Shown here piece after piece: positions 25,357 through 34,018 of a stretch of DNA of 43,065 nt. The position numbers and the translations under genes were made by a program. This DNA is from Lachnospiraceae bacterium. Lineage in GTDB: Bacteria; Bacillota; Clostridia; Lachnospirales; Lachnospiraceae. The notes beneath the pieces were generated by a model. It had not been told where the DNA came from, did no database searches, and worked only from the letters and a program-made list of their open reading frames with translations. Numbering within the stretch: the stretch's first letter is position 1; each line of letters begins with the position of its first letter. Where the stretch lies: contig VSNM01000048.1 in the NCBI GenBank assembly GCA_009774245.1, forward strand, positions 1 through 43,065. Direction: 5' to 3'.

Positions 25357-25747
25357 ATACACTTCTATTCAGAAAAGCGTTTATTGAGTCCCTACTAAAA
25401 AATAAACGCTTTTTTTATTTTTTAACTTCGGTTTTATCGTTGACGGATGTTTTTATAAGAATCGGGTTTTATACGTCATTGTATGCACAGAAAAATAACA
25501 TTCAAAAAGCATACAGATAATATATAAATTTTACAGTATACTTAGCAATTATAAAATGATATAATAATCTTACCAGTATTTGGAACGGCTAAAATGCATT
25601 ATTGGTTTCTTTTATATTTAAATGTTTACAACAGGAGGGTACTGTTCAGTCATCAACAGCAGTGGCGAAATGCAGGATATCCCGCTCGAATACTGGAAAT
25701 GTAAACCGATCAACCAACACAAAAGCAATTTCAGGAGGGATTCAACA
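25357..25747 (+). other. Intergenic region between the two receptor genes
   Basis: Terminator at 25373-25417, then AT-rich DNA with TATAAT-like sequences near 25558-25567. An in-frame extension from 25622 exists but has no RBS and is not counted as coding. Confidence 0.5.
25373..25417 (+). terminator. Rho-independent terminator
   Basis: AAAAGCGTTTATT pairs with AATAAACGCTTTT, followed by a T-run, after the Cache receptor. Confidence 0.9.
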
Positions 25748-27244
25748 ATGCATCTGCAGTCAATGAACAATGAGGAAAAACTCATGAACAATATTCTGTT
25801 TCTCTACATACTGTGCGTGGCAATCTCCGGCTGGGCATTTGTCATGATCTTTTTAAGCGGCGGACTGCGGGAGTGTATCTTCCTGCTGTCGGGATTGTCA
25901 GCAATCCTCACAAAGCTGCTGGAGAAAAGCCTGGGGCGCAGTGCAAAATATGTGTACGCCTGTATCCCGCCGGTCGTCGGCGCCATTACGGCGGCAGTCT
26001 CCAACACGGGCGACAGTGCCGGTTACGTGTGCCTGACGCACTATTATTTCGTGGCGACGCTCTTGTTGGTGCCCTATTATGAACAAAAACTGCTCCGAAC
26101 CAGTTATATTGTCACCGTCGTTGTCAACGCAGTCATGATGGTTATTTTTCCGGCGGGCTTCTTAAAGCTCCACAGTGTTATCGGCTGGATTTTTACCGCG
26201 ATCGTCTACACGGTGCTGCTCGCCGCCTGCTGCTTTATCAGCTACCGCACCTCCACGCTGTTTCGCATGGTTGAGAAGAAGGAGGAAGACCTGCAAAAGG
26301 TGCTGGGTGAGGTTCAGGCACTGTCAGAAGAGCTCTGCACTGCCGGGACAGCGCTGTCCTCCGTATCCGAGAATGAGAGTGCGGCTGTGGAAGAACTTGC
26401 CGCCACAAGCGAACAGCTCGTCGAGAGCAGCAACCTGCTCAGCGCGAAAACAGACGAGAGCATGGGCAATCTGAGCGAATTAAACGAGTGGAAAAGTGTC
26501 GTTGACGACAATGTAGAAAAAGTAAAGAACGCTGTCCGTGATCTCCTCGAAAAGTCAAGGGAAAATGAGAAGTTCTTAAACGACCTGCGCGCGATCAACG
26601 GGGAGGTTTCGATCTCCATGAAAGCGACAAACGATGTCACACAGAGACTGTCCGACGCCGTGCAGGAAATTGGCGTCACGCTGAATCTGATCAGTGAAAT
26701 CTCCGAGTCCACCAACCTGCTGGCGCTGAATGCATCAATCGAAGCCGCGAGGGCCGGGGAGGCAGGTAAGGGTTTTGCAGTGGTCGCCACAGAGGTCGGA
26801 AAACTTGCAAATAACACGCAGGATTCCCTGCAGGTCGTACAGTCGGTAATTGAGCGGGTGCAGCAAAATGTGCGGGAGATCACGGCCCAGGTAGAGGAAA
26901 ACTTTTCAAAGATGGGCACGCAGAATGAGTATTTCTCAAACGTATTCCAGTGTATGCAGGATATGACGGAGCTCCTGAATGCCTCCGTGATGGCAATCCG
27001 CACAATGGGAGAGGCCCACAACAAGCAGTCGGATGTTATCCAGAATACGGTGTCCATCAACCAGGATATCGCAGAGAGTATCCGAAATGAGAATGAACAG
27101 TTCAACTCGATCAATGCGATGGCGGAAAATAATGCCAGCGACACCACCAATGTGGCGACACAGGCAAACGCAATCAACAATATCGTAGACCGCCTGACGC
27201 TCTTGTTAAGGCAGGGCGAACAGGAACCGGAGAAAACACGTTAA
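25748..27244 (+). CDS. Methyl-accepting chemotaxis protein with multi-span membrane domain
   Basis: 498 aa from ATG 25748 (AGGAGGG upstream). Five to six membrane spans in residues 15-185 without a large outside domain, so sensing is likely in or near the membrane. Then a coiled coil and 'ESTNLLALNASIEAARAGEAG' with 'GKGFAVVATEVGKLA', the receptor tip. No HAMP is evident. Sits between two terminators, so it is its own unit. Confidence 0.93.
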   Translation: MHLQSMNNEEKLMNNILFLYILCVAISGWAFVMIFLSGGLRECIFLLSGLSAILTKLLEKSLGRSAKYVYACIPPVVGAITAAVSNTGDSAGYVCLTHYYFVATLLLVPYYEQKLLRTSYIVTVVVNAVMMVIFPAGFLKLHSVIGWIFTAIVYTVLLAACCFISYRTSTLFRMVEKKEEDLQKVLGEVQALSEELCTAGTALSSVSENESAAVEELAATSEQLVESSNLLSAKTDESMGNLSELNEWKSVVDDNVEKVKNAVRDLLEKSRENEKFLNDLRAINGEVSISMKATNDVTQRLSDAVQEIGVTLNLISEISESTNLLALNASIEAARAGEAGKGFAVVATEVGKLANNTQDSLQVVQSVIERVQQNVREITAQVEENFSKMGTQNEYFSNVFQCMQDMTELLNASVMAIRTMGEAHNKQSDVIQNTVSINQDIAESIRNENEQFNSINAMAENNASDTTNVATQANAINNIVDRLTLLLRQGEQEPEKTR

Positions 27245-27250
27245 ACACAC

Positions 27251-27290
27251 CCCCGCGCACGGACAAACAATACCGTAGCGCGGGGTTTTT
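27251..27290 (+). terminator. Rho-independent terminator
   Basis: CCCCGCGC and GCGCGGGG with an inner ACGG/CCGT pair, then TTTTT. A second hairpin TGCACAGGG/CCCTGTGCA follows at 27292-27320. Confidence 0.9.
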
Positions 27291-27385
27291 ATGCACAGGG
27301 GTGCGTGCAGCCCTGTGCAGAGGAAATATGCCGCCAATCGAATTTTACATTCGGAAAAATTGATCTGTTAAAAAAGGATTTACAC

Positions 27386-27432
27386 TTGATAATGTACAAT
27401 GCACTATAGTATAATAATGAAAAACTATAGTG
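27386..27432 (+). promoter_or_regulatory. Promoter with paired ACTATAGT operator-like boxes
   Basis: TTGATA (27386-27391), 18-bp spacer, TATAAT (27410-27415). The palindrome ACTATAGT occurs at 27403-27410 and again at 27424-27431, 21 bp apart (two helical turns), flanking the -10. It would drive the Uma2 gene and suggests a dimeric repressor. Confidence 0.55.
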
Positions 27433-27475
27433 AAAATAACGTAACCGCGAAAGGAAGTGTCCGCAAACGCCATTA

Positions 27476-28051
27476 TTGGAAGGAGAATACAGGAAAACAG
27501 AAAAAATTGATGGTGTCATCTATGATATGTCACCATCACCAAATTATTTGCATGGAGTTGTAAACGGCAATATTTACTCAATTATTAAAAAGAACCTGAA
27601 AGACAGTTTATGTCTTGTGTTCATGGGAAATCTCGACTTCAAATACCAACCTGATAAAAATGACAATTATGTCATTCCAGACATCATGATTGTGTGCGAC
27701 CGAAACAAAATAAAAGGCGGCAGCTACACCGGTGTCCCCAAATTTGTCGTGGAAACCCTGAGTCCCTCGACAGCCATGCGGGATTTGTCTACCAGGAAAG
27801 CGATCTACGAGACTTCAGGCGTTCTGGAATACTGGATCGTATCTTCCAAGGAGTGCGGAGTACAGATCTATTATCTTTATCCAAATGATGGTAAAGACGG
27901 CAAATACGAGCTGGTCAACAGCTATATTCTGGAAAATGACAAGACAAACGAACACTACAATGCCGAGACAGTCATCAGCCTGAGGGCTTTTCCGCATATC
28001 CATATGACACTTGCCGATATCTTTGAGGACGTTGCAATTGAATTCGAGTAG
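27476..28051 (+). CDS. Uma2 family (DUF820) PD-(D/E)XK nuclease-like protein
   Basis: 191 aa. 'KIDGVIYDMSPSPNYLHG', 'VIPDIMIVCD', 'KFVVETLSPSTAMRDLSTRKAIYETSGVLEYWIV' follow the Uma2 order, with the D and E-x-L acidic sites kept and Lys in 'TRKAIY'. The start is uncertain: TTG at 27476 is used because a stop closes the frame upstream and no ATG fits; the RBS AAAGGAAG is 20 bp away. The N-terminal ~15 residues of typical family members look missing. Role unknown; the family is widespread in cyanobacteria and Clostridia. Confidence 0.8.
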   Translation: MEGEYRKTEKIDGVIYDMSPSPNYLHGVVNGNIYSIIKKNLKDSLCLVFMGNLDFKYQPDKNDNYVIPDIMIVCDRNKIKGGSYTGVPKFVVETLSPSTAMRDLSTRKAIYETSGVLEYWIVSSKECGVQIYYLYPNDGKDGKYELVNSYILENDKTNEHYNAETVISLRAFPHIHMTLADIFEDVAIEFE

Positions 28052-28138
28052 GGCTTTGACATTCAGGTGCTCTTGCCACAGAGCTTACTTTTTTAGAATT
28101 ATGGGATATATAGTCAATTTTTCTTTTGATACAGACAA

Positions 28139-29092
28139 TTACTGACCGTTATAATCTGCTATAATCTGAACCGCTATTTCCTTTGCCAATGAGCTGGATA
28201 CATTCATACCGTCAGTTCTTCCAAGATACACACAAAAATAGAGATTTCCTTCCTCACTTTCCGCAAATCCTGTAAACCATGCATCAACAACAATGCCCTC
28301 CGCCTTGCCCATTCCCGTTTTCCCATAAATAGGAATGTCTGTTATCTCCTGTCCCGATACCAACATGACACGTTTTAATTCATTCTGTGTTTCTTCTGAA
28401 TATTCCGTCTGTTCACCGAAGATGCGTTCCATAACCTCCGTCTGTTCTTTTGGAGAAATCATTAAGGACGATTCGAGCCAAAATCCTGTTAAAGCCCGGT
28501 TATTATTGTTTGTATTCAGCCGCCCCTCCCAATCTGAAATATCACAGTTGCCATATTGAAGTTTTTCCAATTCCGCCTGCATCATGTCTTCGCCAATATC
28601 ATCTATGAGCTGCCTGTAATACCACACGCAGGAAGTCTGAAATGCATCGGCAAAATCAATATCTCTGTTCCAGTTCTCATTCCAAAATACCTCGCCACTC
28701 CATGTCCGGGTGGAATTCTCTGGCACAAGGATTCCATGTTCCAGCGCTGTCAGGGAAGATATAATTTTAAACGTGGAACAAGGTGACCGTCTGGTCACTG
28801 CAAGCTCATCATTATATATTGTATATCGCTTGTCAGAGGCATCATATATCACCGCTGTTCCATTCAGTCCATTAAAATATTCCGACCAGTCAGAATACGA
28901 AATCTGCGGCTTCATTATTGTACTTTCAGTATAATCATCTGTATCTTCCTCTGTCGAAACATTTATTGTTCCCATTTCATTTTCCAGAGAAATCCTTTCT
29001 TCTGTTCTGTGTTCTTTGGAACAACCTGTTAAAACAATTGTGCACACAACTGCCAAATATACCATTCTAAAATGATTAACTCCCTTTTTCAT
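28139..29092 (-). CDS. Class D beta-lactamase, lipoprotein
   Basis: 317 aa. Lipobox LTGC (Cys24) after a short hydrophobic helix anchors it to the outer face of the membrane. Class D motifs are all present: Ser106-Thr-Phe-Lys109, Ser154-Cys-Val, Tyr180-Gly-Asn and Lys258-Thr-Gly, plus 'FWLESSLMISPKEQ'. It resembles the Gram-positive class D enzymes (CDD of C. difficile type) more than the sensor part of BlaR1, which would need membrane spans. Activity is predicted, not shown. RBS AAAGGAAA. Confidence 0.9.
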   Translation of the reverse strand: MKKGVNHFRMVYLAVVCTIVLTGCSKEHRTEERISLENEMGTINVSTEEDTDDYTESTIMKPQISYSDWSEYFNGLNGTAVIYDASDKRYTIYNDELAVTRRSPCSTFKIISSLTALEHGILVPENSTRTWSGEVFWNENWNRDIDFADAFQTSCVWYYRQLIDDIGEDMMQAELEKLQYGNCDISDWEGRLNTNNNNRALTGFWLESSLMISPKEQTEVMERIFGEQTEYSEETQNELKRVMLVSGQEITDIPIYGKTGMGKAEGIVVDAWFTGFAESEEGNLYFCVYLGRTDGMNVSSSLAKEIAVQIIADYNGQ

Positions 29093-29478
29093 AATTTTCC
29101 TTTCTAAAATTCAACTATTATTTAATCTGTTCTCGTATTATGCGCCCGCGATAATTGTAATCGGTTTAAATATGGAACCGGGAGCGGTCAGTTGTTGTGT
29201 TGCCCTGTTGCACCTTTCCCGTTTCCGACTGTACGACAACTGCCGACGTTTTATTTTCTTTTTTATAAATGAGAACGCATTTATCGTAAATATTACATTA
29301 ATACGATTTCAAAGTCAAGGATTTTATGCGCTTCTTTCATCATTCATATCTTAAATCGCTTTTTTATCTTTAACAAACTGCAAAAGTATTTGCTTTTGCC
29401 ACAAAACAAAGATATAATTGTATCATGGCATATGTCAAACGCCACAAAACAGCTAAAATAATAAGGAGATATAATACT
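29093..29478. other. Intergenic region with a PBP remnant
   Basis: Holds the transpeptidase remnant (29141-29257) on the minus strand and, from 29360, the plus-strand leader of the 307-aa gene with RBS AAGGAG. Confidence 0.5.
29141..29257 (-). pseudogene. Fragment of a penicillin-binding protein transpeptidase domain
   Basis: In one minus-strand frame 'SAVVVQSETGKV' (the strand before the active site in PBPs), and after a frame change and short deletion 'LTAPGSIFKPITIIAGA' with the S-x-x-K active site (SIFK). The rest of the gene is gone. It lies just upstream of the class D beta-lactamase on the same strand. Confidence 0.6.
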
Positions 29479-30402
29479 ATGTTTAGAAACGATATGGAAA
29501 CACTGCTCACCATGCTGGCAGAGGCACAGGCGGCAAATGATTACGAACAGATGGCAGAATGCTATCTGAACATTGGCACAGCCTGCAGGGACGCAGAAAA
29601 AATCACAAAAGCGATCTATTATCTAAGACGCTTTGACAATCTTGTCGGGGGAGACGACGATCTATACGACAAGTTTTCCAGTCAGGACGCGCAGGTCTCT
29701 CAATGGATTGACGAGTTGGAATCCCTGCAGCTGCCTTATGAAAAGATGCTACAGGAACAGGCTATAGAGAAATCGCAGGATCTAAATGAATTGCAGAAAA
29801 TGCAGTGGATTCTGCTTACCATGTCCCGGTTCTGCGCCTTATTCGAGAAACTTTCTGTCCTGCCGGATTTTGAAGGATTTGAGAAGCTTTCTGAAATGAT
29901 CGATTATATTTGCGGCGGGCTTTATGGAACGCTTGACACAGATGATTCGGATGATATCCAGGATGCGCTGTGGGACTATGACGATCTCCTTGACAATGTG
30001 TTTGATTCCGAGGTCATGAGCGACTACACGCAGACTGTCCAAATACCAAACCAGCCGGACTTTGTTCCTGCCGATCTGGAGAGCGGTGATGTTGGAACCT
30101 ATTATTTTGGGATGGCATTCGGGGCATTGCAGCAATTTATTTTTGACGAGGATGGGCAGTTGTCAGAATGTGCGATTCCGAGTACGGCGCAGCCCGATGA
30201 TCCTGTCGATATGGAATTTGTGGCATGTGGGATTCAGGCGGATTACTTTTACCGCACATCGGATACAGATCTGGAAAAAATACCCCAGATTCAGGAGGAG
30301 GCTGCGCGCATCTTTTCTGATTATGACTTTGTAAAATCATCGCCGGATTATCAGGCGTTTCAGCAAAGAATTAATTTATACAAGGAAGTGATGCTCATCT
30401 GA
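29479..30402 (+). CDS. Hypothetical helical (TPR-like) protein
   Basis: 307 aa from ATG 29479, chosen for AAGGAG 10 bases upstream. 'YEQMAECYLNIGTACRDAEKITKAIYYLRRFDNLV' near the N-terminus looks like one or two TPR-like helical pairs. The middle is very acidic ('DTDDSDDIQDALWDYDDLLDN'). No signal peptide or membrane span. Followed after 18 bp by the next small gene, likely one operon. Family not recognised. Confidence 0.7.
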   Translation: MFRNDMETLLTMLAEAQAANDYEQMAECYLNIGTACRDAEKITKAIYYLRRFDNLVGGDDDLYDKFSSQDAQVSQWIDELESLQLPYEKMLQEQAIEKSQDLNELQKMQWILLTMSRFCALFEKLSVLPDFEGFEKLSEMIDYICGGLYGTLDTDDSDDIQDALWDYDDLLDNVFDSEVMSDYTQTVQIPNQPDFVPADLESGDVGTYYFGMAFGALQQFIFDEDGQLSECAIPSTAQPDDPVDMEFVACGIQADYFYRTSDTDLEKIPQIQEEAARIFSDYDFVKSSPDYQAFQQRINLYKEVMLI

Positions 30403-30420
30403 CAGGGGGCAGTAAATGCA

Positions 30421-30846
30421 ATGAATCCGTTTATGAAAATTTCCGTGGACAATTATTGTGTAGATGAATTGGACTGTGTCTGTAAAACATGCAAAAAGGA
30501 ATTTTCAGAGTGTGCCCCTTCAGACTATGAACTGGTCTGCTTTTTGCTTGAAAACGGCGAAAAGCGATTCCTGCCCACCTATGGCAAATATGGGTATCTG
30601 GATTTATTAGGTCGGCTTGTCAGCGATTGGAACCCAGCCAAACCCATCACGGAATCGGTCAGCAATCAATTTATCGCAGAACTCCAGAATATCACGCCCT
30701 ATCAAATAAAAGAATACCAACTGATATGCCCCTCATGTGGAAGCACCGCAATTCAGGTTATGAAGAAAACCGCACAGTACGGCAGAACAGTAAAATGGTT
30801 AGAAATAAACCAATCGCTGATAGACAATGACCACAATACATTATGA
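30421..30846 (+). CDS. Hypothetical protein with two Cys pairs
   Basis: 141 aa; RBS GGGGG lies 10 bases upstream. 'CVCKTCKKEFSEC' at residues 20-32 and 'CPSCG' near residue 103 could together hold a zinc ion. The pattern recalls small immunity or house-keeping proteins near toxin loci, but no toxin is here. In operon with the TPR-like gene. Confidence 0.65.
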   Translation: MNPFMKISVDNYCVDELDCVCKTCKKEFSECAPSDYELVCFLLENGEKRFLPTYGKYGYLDLLGRLVSDWNPAKPITESVSNQFIAELQNITPYQIKEYQLICPSCGSTAIQVMKKTAQYGRTVKWLEINQSLIDNDHNTL

Positions 30847-30912
30847 ATGGATTTTCAATGGAGCTCTTTAAAAACAGGCAATTCAAGATGTACGGACTAA
30901 TTTGGAGCAGTT

Positions 30913-30995
30913 CCTTAGGAGCTGTAAAGAAATAATATTGCAATCGGAGACATAGGCAAGCAAGATTGTAAAGTTATTTATTTACAGATCCTTAG
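30913..30995. repeat. ~80-bp palindromic element, copy 1
   Basis: Arms TTAGGAGCTGTAAAGAAATA and its near inverse TTATTTATTTACAGATCCTTAG flank about 38 bp. A related element is at 39921-40003. Confidence 0.6.
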
Positions 30996-31014
30996 TTTGG
31001 TGGATAACGACTTT

Positions 31015-31215
31015 ATGGACGAGAAACAACTTATTAAAAATATGCTTTATCTGCTGGCCAAATATCTTCATGACAGAAATGACCTGGCAGATTTGATTCA
31101 ACAGGACTCTGACAGTGTAAAATACATTTTGTCAGAGATCAACAAATTGAAACAAACGGAATATGACGATGCAGATCTTGCGCTAATCAAAGAGATTTCA
31201 TTTTATTTTCTTTGA
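31015..31215 (+). CDS. Small hypothetical protein
   Basis: 66 aa from ATG 31015, helical and acidic ('MDEKQLIKNMLYLLAKYLHD'). RBS is weak and the start uncertain. It begins just after a palindromic element. No family recognised. Confidence 0.4.
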   Translation: MDEKQLIKNMLYLLAKYLHDRNDLADLIQQDSDSVKYILSEINKLKQTEYDDADLALIKEISFYFL

Positions 31216-31268
31216 ATAGAACTATGAATAAACAGACTACAAATAAACAATTTAACCGGAGTTCGATT

Positions 31269-31466
31269 ATGATAATTGATTTTCATGGAATGCAGTGCCG
31301 ATGCGGAACATACCGGGTGATGGGCGAGGACAAGCCGATCCTGACGCTCATCAATCCAAAGGACTGGGAAAAGTCCCTGAAGTACGATTTTACAGAACCG
31401 CAGGCTGGTCTCTGGTGTCATTTCCTGACAGAAACAGAACAATCGCTCTATCCGTTCGGGAATTAG
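31269..31466 (+). CDS. Small hypothetical protein
   Basis: 65 aa from ATG 31269 (GGAG upstream). 'MIIDFHGMQCRCGTYRVMG' then 'PILTLINPKDWEKSLKYDF'. Two Cys in CRC. Might be a shortened gene. No family recognised. Confidence 0.4.
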   Translation: MIIDFHGMQCRCGTYRVMGEDKPILTLINPKDWEKSLKYDFTEPQAGLWCHFLTETEQSLYPFGN

Positions 31467-31500
31467 AATACCGGAATGCTTAAAATTTTTTCAAATATAT

Positions 31501-31530
31501 TGTAACCATTCTCTCCCCCCAGTTGTGTTA
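31501..31530 (+). promoter_or_regulatory. Candidate ECF-sigma promoter (autoregulatory)
   Basis: TGTAACC at 31501-31507, then a C-rich spacer and GTTGTGTTA. TGTAAC is a frequent ECF -35; its place just ahead of the sigma gene suggests self-control. Confidence 0.45.
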
Positions 31531-31579
31531 TTAGTGAAAGGACTTTCAAATACCCACAAAAAATACAAAAGGAGCACTC

Positions 31580-32062
31580 ATGAGACAATCCTTACACGAA
31601 CTGGCAGCGCTGTATCAGGACAGCCTCTTCGCCGCGGCGTTCAATATATGCCGGAATGCACAGGACGCGGAGGACGTGATCCAGGATACGTTTGTCCAGT
31701 ATTACACGACAAAAAAAGAATTTGAGAATGAGCAGCATATACGCGCATGGCTGTTGCGGGTAGTCATCAACAAGGCGAAAAATGTCACCCGGACTTTCTG
31801 GAGGCGCAACAAGATTTCCATTGAGGATTATATGGAGACACTGACATTCGATACGCCGGAGTCAGAAACTCTGTTCGAAACAGTGATGCAGCTTCCAGAG
31901 AAATACCGCATTGCAATCCACCTGTATTATTATGAGGATTACGCGGTCAGGGAGATCGCGGACATCTTAAAGCTCAGTGAAAGCAACGTGAAAACCCGGC
32001 TGTCGCGCGGTCGTGCCATGCTCAAAAAAGAATTGAAGGAGGAATGGGACGATGACAAATAG
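31580..32062 (+). CDS. ECF (group 4) RNA polymerase sigma factor
   Basis: 160 aa. Region 2: 'LYQDSLFAAAFNICRNAQDAEDVIQDTFVQYY' and 'RAWLLRVVINKAKN'; region 4: 'LPEKYRIAIHLYYYEDYAVREIADILKLSESNVKTRLSRGR' is a clear helix-turn-helix. RBS AAAGGAG. Its end overlaps the next gene by 11 bp, the usual sigma/anti-sigma layout. Confidence 0.93.
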   Translation: MRQSLHELAALYQDSLFAAAFNICRNAQDAEDVIQDTFVQYYTTKKEFENEQHIRAWLLRVVINKAKNVTRTFWRRNKISIEDYMETLTFDTPESETLFETVMQLPEKYRIAIHLYYYEDYAVREIADILKLSESNVKTRLSRGRAMLKKELKEEWDDDK

Positions 32063-32768
32063 GGAACGGTACAAACAGGCATTTTCAGCGCTTCACTCCT
32101 CCGGGCAGTTTTCCTTGGAGGTAGAAGATATGGAACAGATTCAAAAAAGACACAGAAAAAATATGGCAGCCGTCGCAGCAATTGCATGTGCGGTCGTGAT
32201 CGGCACAGGAGGAACCGTCTATGCGGCGGACATCGGTGGAATCCAGCAGAAAATCTCGATGTGGCTTCACGGTGAGCAGACACAGGTCGACGTGACTGAA
32301 AATAACCCATCTGGTCACGGCGGATATACATTTACGTACACGCGGGACGGCGAGACAAACTCGGTTTGCGGCGGCGGAGTGAGCATAGACGAGGATGGCA
32401 ATGAGACATGGCTGTCAGCGGCCGAGGTTGCCGAAGGAATGAGCCGTTCCGTTGACATCGATGTGACCGAGGACAGAAAAATCTGGATTTATTATTACGA
32501 CCAGAAAGTTGAGATCACAGACTCCTTTGATGAAAACGGACTCTGCAATCTCACTTTGACGCATGAGGACGAGACTATTCATCTGGAGATCACAAAGGAC
32601 GAGGATGGAGGATATTCTTTCACGCAGACGACGATTCCTTCCACAGACGATGGAAAGTCGTTCCGCGAGACAGGCGGTGAGATCGTTCCGGGAAAAGACG
32701 CCGCAGTCTCCGATGGCGACACAACAGCGACGACTTATTCTGGCATCTGCGATGGCAATAACGAGTAG
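32052..32768 (+). CDS. Single-span membrane protein, likely anti-sigma factor
   Basis: 238 aa. Short cytoplasmic N-terminus (~35 aa) 'YKQAFSALHSSG', one span 'NMAAVAAIACAVVIGTGGTVYA', and an outside domain rich in beta strands and acidic residues. Overlap with the ECF sigma gene argues that it holds that sigma inactive at the membrane until a signal comes. No HxxxCxxC zinc anti-sigma motif. Terminator at 32797. Confidence 0.75.
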   Translation: MTNRERYKQAFSALHSSGQFSLEVEDMEQIQKRHRKNMAAVAAIACAVVIGTGGTVYAADIGGIQQKISMWLHGEQTQVDVTENNPSGHGGYTFTYTRDGETNSVCGGGVSIDEDGNETWLSAAEVAEGMSRSVDIDVTEDRKIWIYYYDQKVEITDSFDENGLCNLTLTHEDETIHLEITKDEDGGYSFTQTTIPSTDDGKSFRETGGEIVPGKDAAVSDGDTTATTYSGICDGNNE

Positions 32769-32796
32769 CATAAACACTTTCCCGCGTATAATGCGC

Positions 32797-32840
32797 AATA
32801 CACCCCCCTCAGAAAACGGTAATCTCTGAGGGGGTGTATT
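32797..32840. terminator. Strong hairpin terminator
   Basis: AATACACCCCCCTCAGA pairs with TCTGAGGGGGTGTATT (one bulged C). Serves the sigma operon and possibly the convergent small gene. Confidence 0.8.
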
Positions 32841-32865
32841 GTGTCTCTACACATTGATTTCTAAC

Positions 32866-33015
32866 TCAATTCTTGTCATCGTTACAGAGTACTTCATACT
32901 TCCTCGTAAGTTCCTGAAATTCTTCTAAGGTTGTACATTCCTTTAAATCATTCAAAATACGCACGCGTTCAAGCTTACGTGCCAAATTTTCTATTGTTTC
33001 GGCTGTATTGGGCAT
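32866..33015 (-). CDS. Small hypothetical protein
   Basis: 49 aa from ATG 33015 with GGAGG upstream; helical and charged ('ENLARKLERVRILNDLKEC'). Could be a regulator-sized helical peptide. Family not recognised. Confidence 0.5.
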   Translation of the reverse strand: MPNTAETIENLARKLERVRILNDLKECTTLEEFQELTRKYEVLCNDDKN

Positions 33016-33118
33016 AATATCCACCTCCTCCCACTCCGTTCCAGTAGCAGAAAAGTTGCTTTGTTTTGTATCATTAGTATAGCACAAACCGATTATGATA
33101 TCTACACTTTATATTGAT

Positions 33119-33907
33119 TTAGCGCTTTCTTCTGGAGGCGATAAACAGCAAAATCCCTGCCACGGCGCCGAAAAACAGATACGACTGTATCATCGGCACA
33201 AAGTTGTAAGTCTCTCCTGTCCATATGGTGTAGAAATCCCTGCTGAAATACGTGACAGGGAGCAGCTTTGCGACCGCCTGCATCGCGGCTGGCATATTTT
33301 CATAGGAAATCCCCATCATTCCGCCAAAGATCATGCACGCAAAATATACCATCATCACGATACAGTATGTGAGGCTGAACCGTTTTGCCAGAGCCGCGAT
33401 CGCATGACCAAGCATGAAACACATGATGCTGAAAAACAACATACAGACGATATACAGGACAAATCCTGAGATCACAGGAGCTTTCAGGTTCATAAAGAGA
33501 ATACCCGCCAGAAAATAGAGCACAAACGCTGCCGCCATAAAGAGCAATTCGGAGATTACCCTGTTACAGATTGTCACATAATTTCTGATTCCAAACAACT
33601 GCAGACGCTCGGGGATTCCTTTTTCATAGTCCTGCGCCTGCCTGACCGCGTATCCCATCAGTATGGTCGCCATTGGTATCATCGCACCGATACCCAGAAA
33701 GATTGACGTTGCGACCGTTGTCATGACGGATGAATCCGAAATCTCGGAAATCGTAATCCGTGTGATCAGGATCGCCATAAAGATGGGCATGCCGACACCA
33801 AAGATATGTACAAACGGATTGCCCGTGACATTGCGCAGCTCGTAGAGTATCATATATTTTGTGATTATTTTCTTTTTATTTGAGTTATTTTCAATATTTC
33901 CGTTCAT
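33119..33907 (-). CDS. ABC-2 type transporter permease
   Basis: 262 aa from ATG 33907 (GGAGG 6 bases upstream; the ATG at 33919 overlaps that RBS). Six membrane spans, among them 'FVHIFGVGMPIFMAILI', 'IMCFMLGHAIAAL' and 'YLFFGAVAGILLFIA', in the ABC-2 pattern with 'LPVTYFSRDFYTIW' before the last span. Works with the ATPase encoded upstream at 34068. The region ahead of it is duplicated (33913-34078), suggesting a second permease gene was lost. Confidence 0.88.
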   Translation of the reverse strand: MNGNIENNSNKKKIITKYMILYELRNVTGNPFVHIFGVGMPIFMAILITRITISEISDSSVMTTVATSIFLGIGAMIPMATILMGYAVRQAQDYEKGIPERLQLFGIRNYVTICNRVISELLFMAAAFVLYFLAGILFMNLKAPVISGFVLYIVCMLFFSIMCFMLGHAIAALAKRFSLTYCIVMMVYFACMIFGGMMGISYENMPAAMQAVAKLLPVTYFSRDFYTIWTGETYNFVPMIQSYLFFGAVAGILLFIASRRKR

Positions 33908-33912
33908 TTTTT

Positions 33913-33971
33913 CCTCCATTTTGTTAGAGCGTGTTTAAAAAATGCTTTCTGTCAGATATGCATCACAATTA
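33913..33971 (-). repeat. Duplicated upstream region of the permease gene, copy 1
   Basis: About 90% identical to 34019-34078. Shared core: AATGCTTTCTGTCAGAT and TTTGTTAGAG. Confidence 0.8.
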
Positions 33972-34018
33972 TTTTGTGATTATTTTTATTATTTGCATTA
34001 TTTCTGTTGATTGTTTCC

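Noticed and set aside
27292..27320. Second hairpin after the receptor terminator as a regulatory RNA
   Set aside because: Perfect stem but no sign of a promoter or conserved RNA family.
31410..31466. CATTTCCTGACAGA shared between the 65-aa gene and the GNAT gene near 3372
   Set aside because: Only about 14 bp match and the proteins do not align, so chance is likely.
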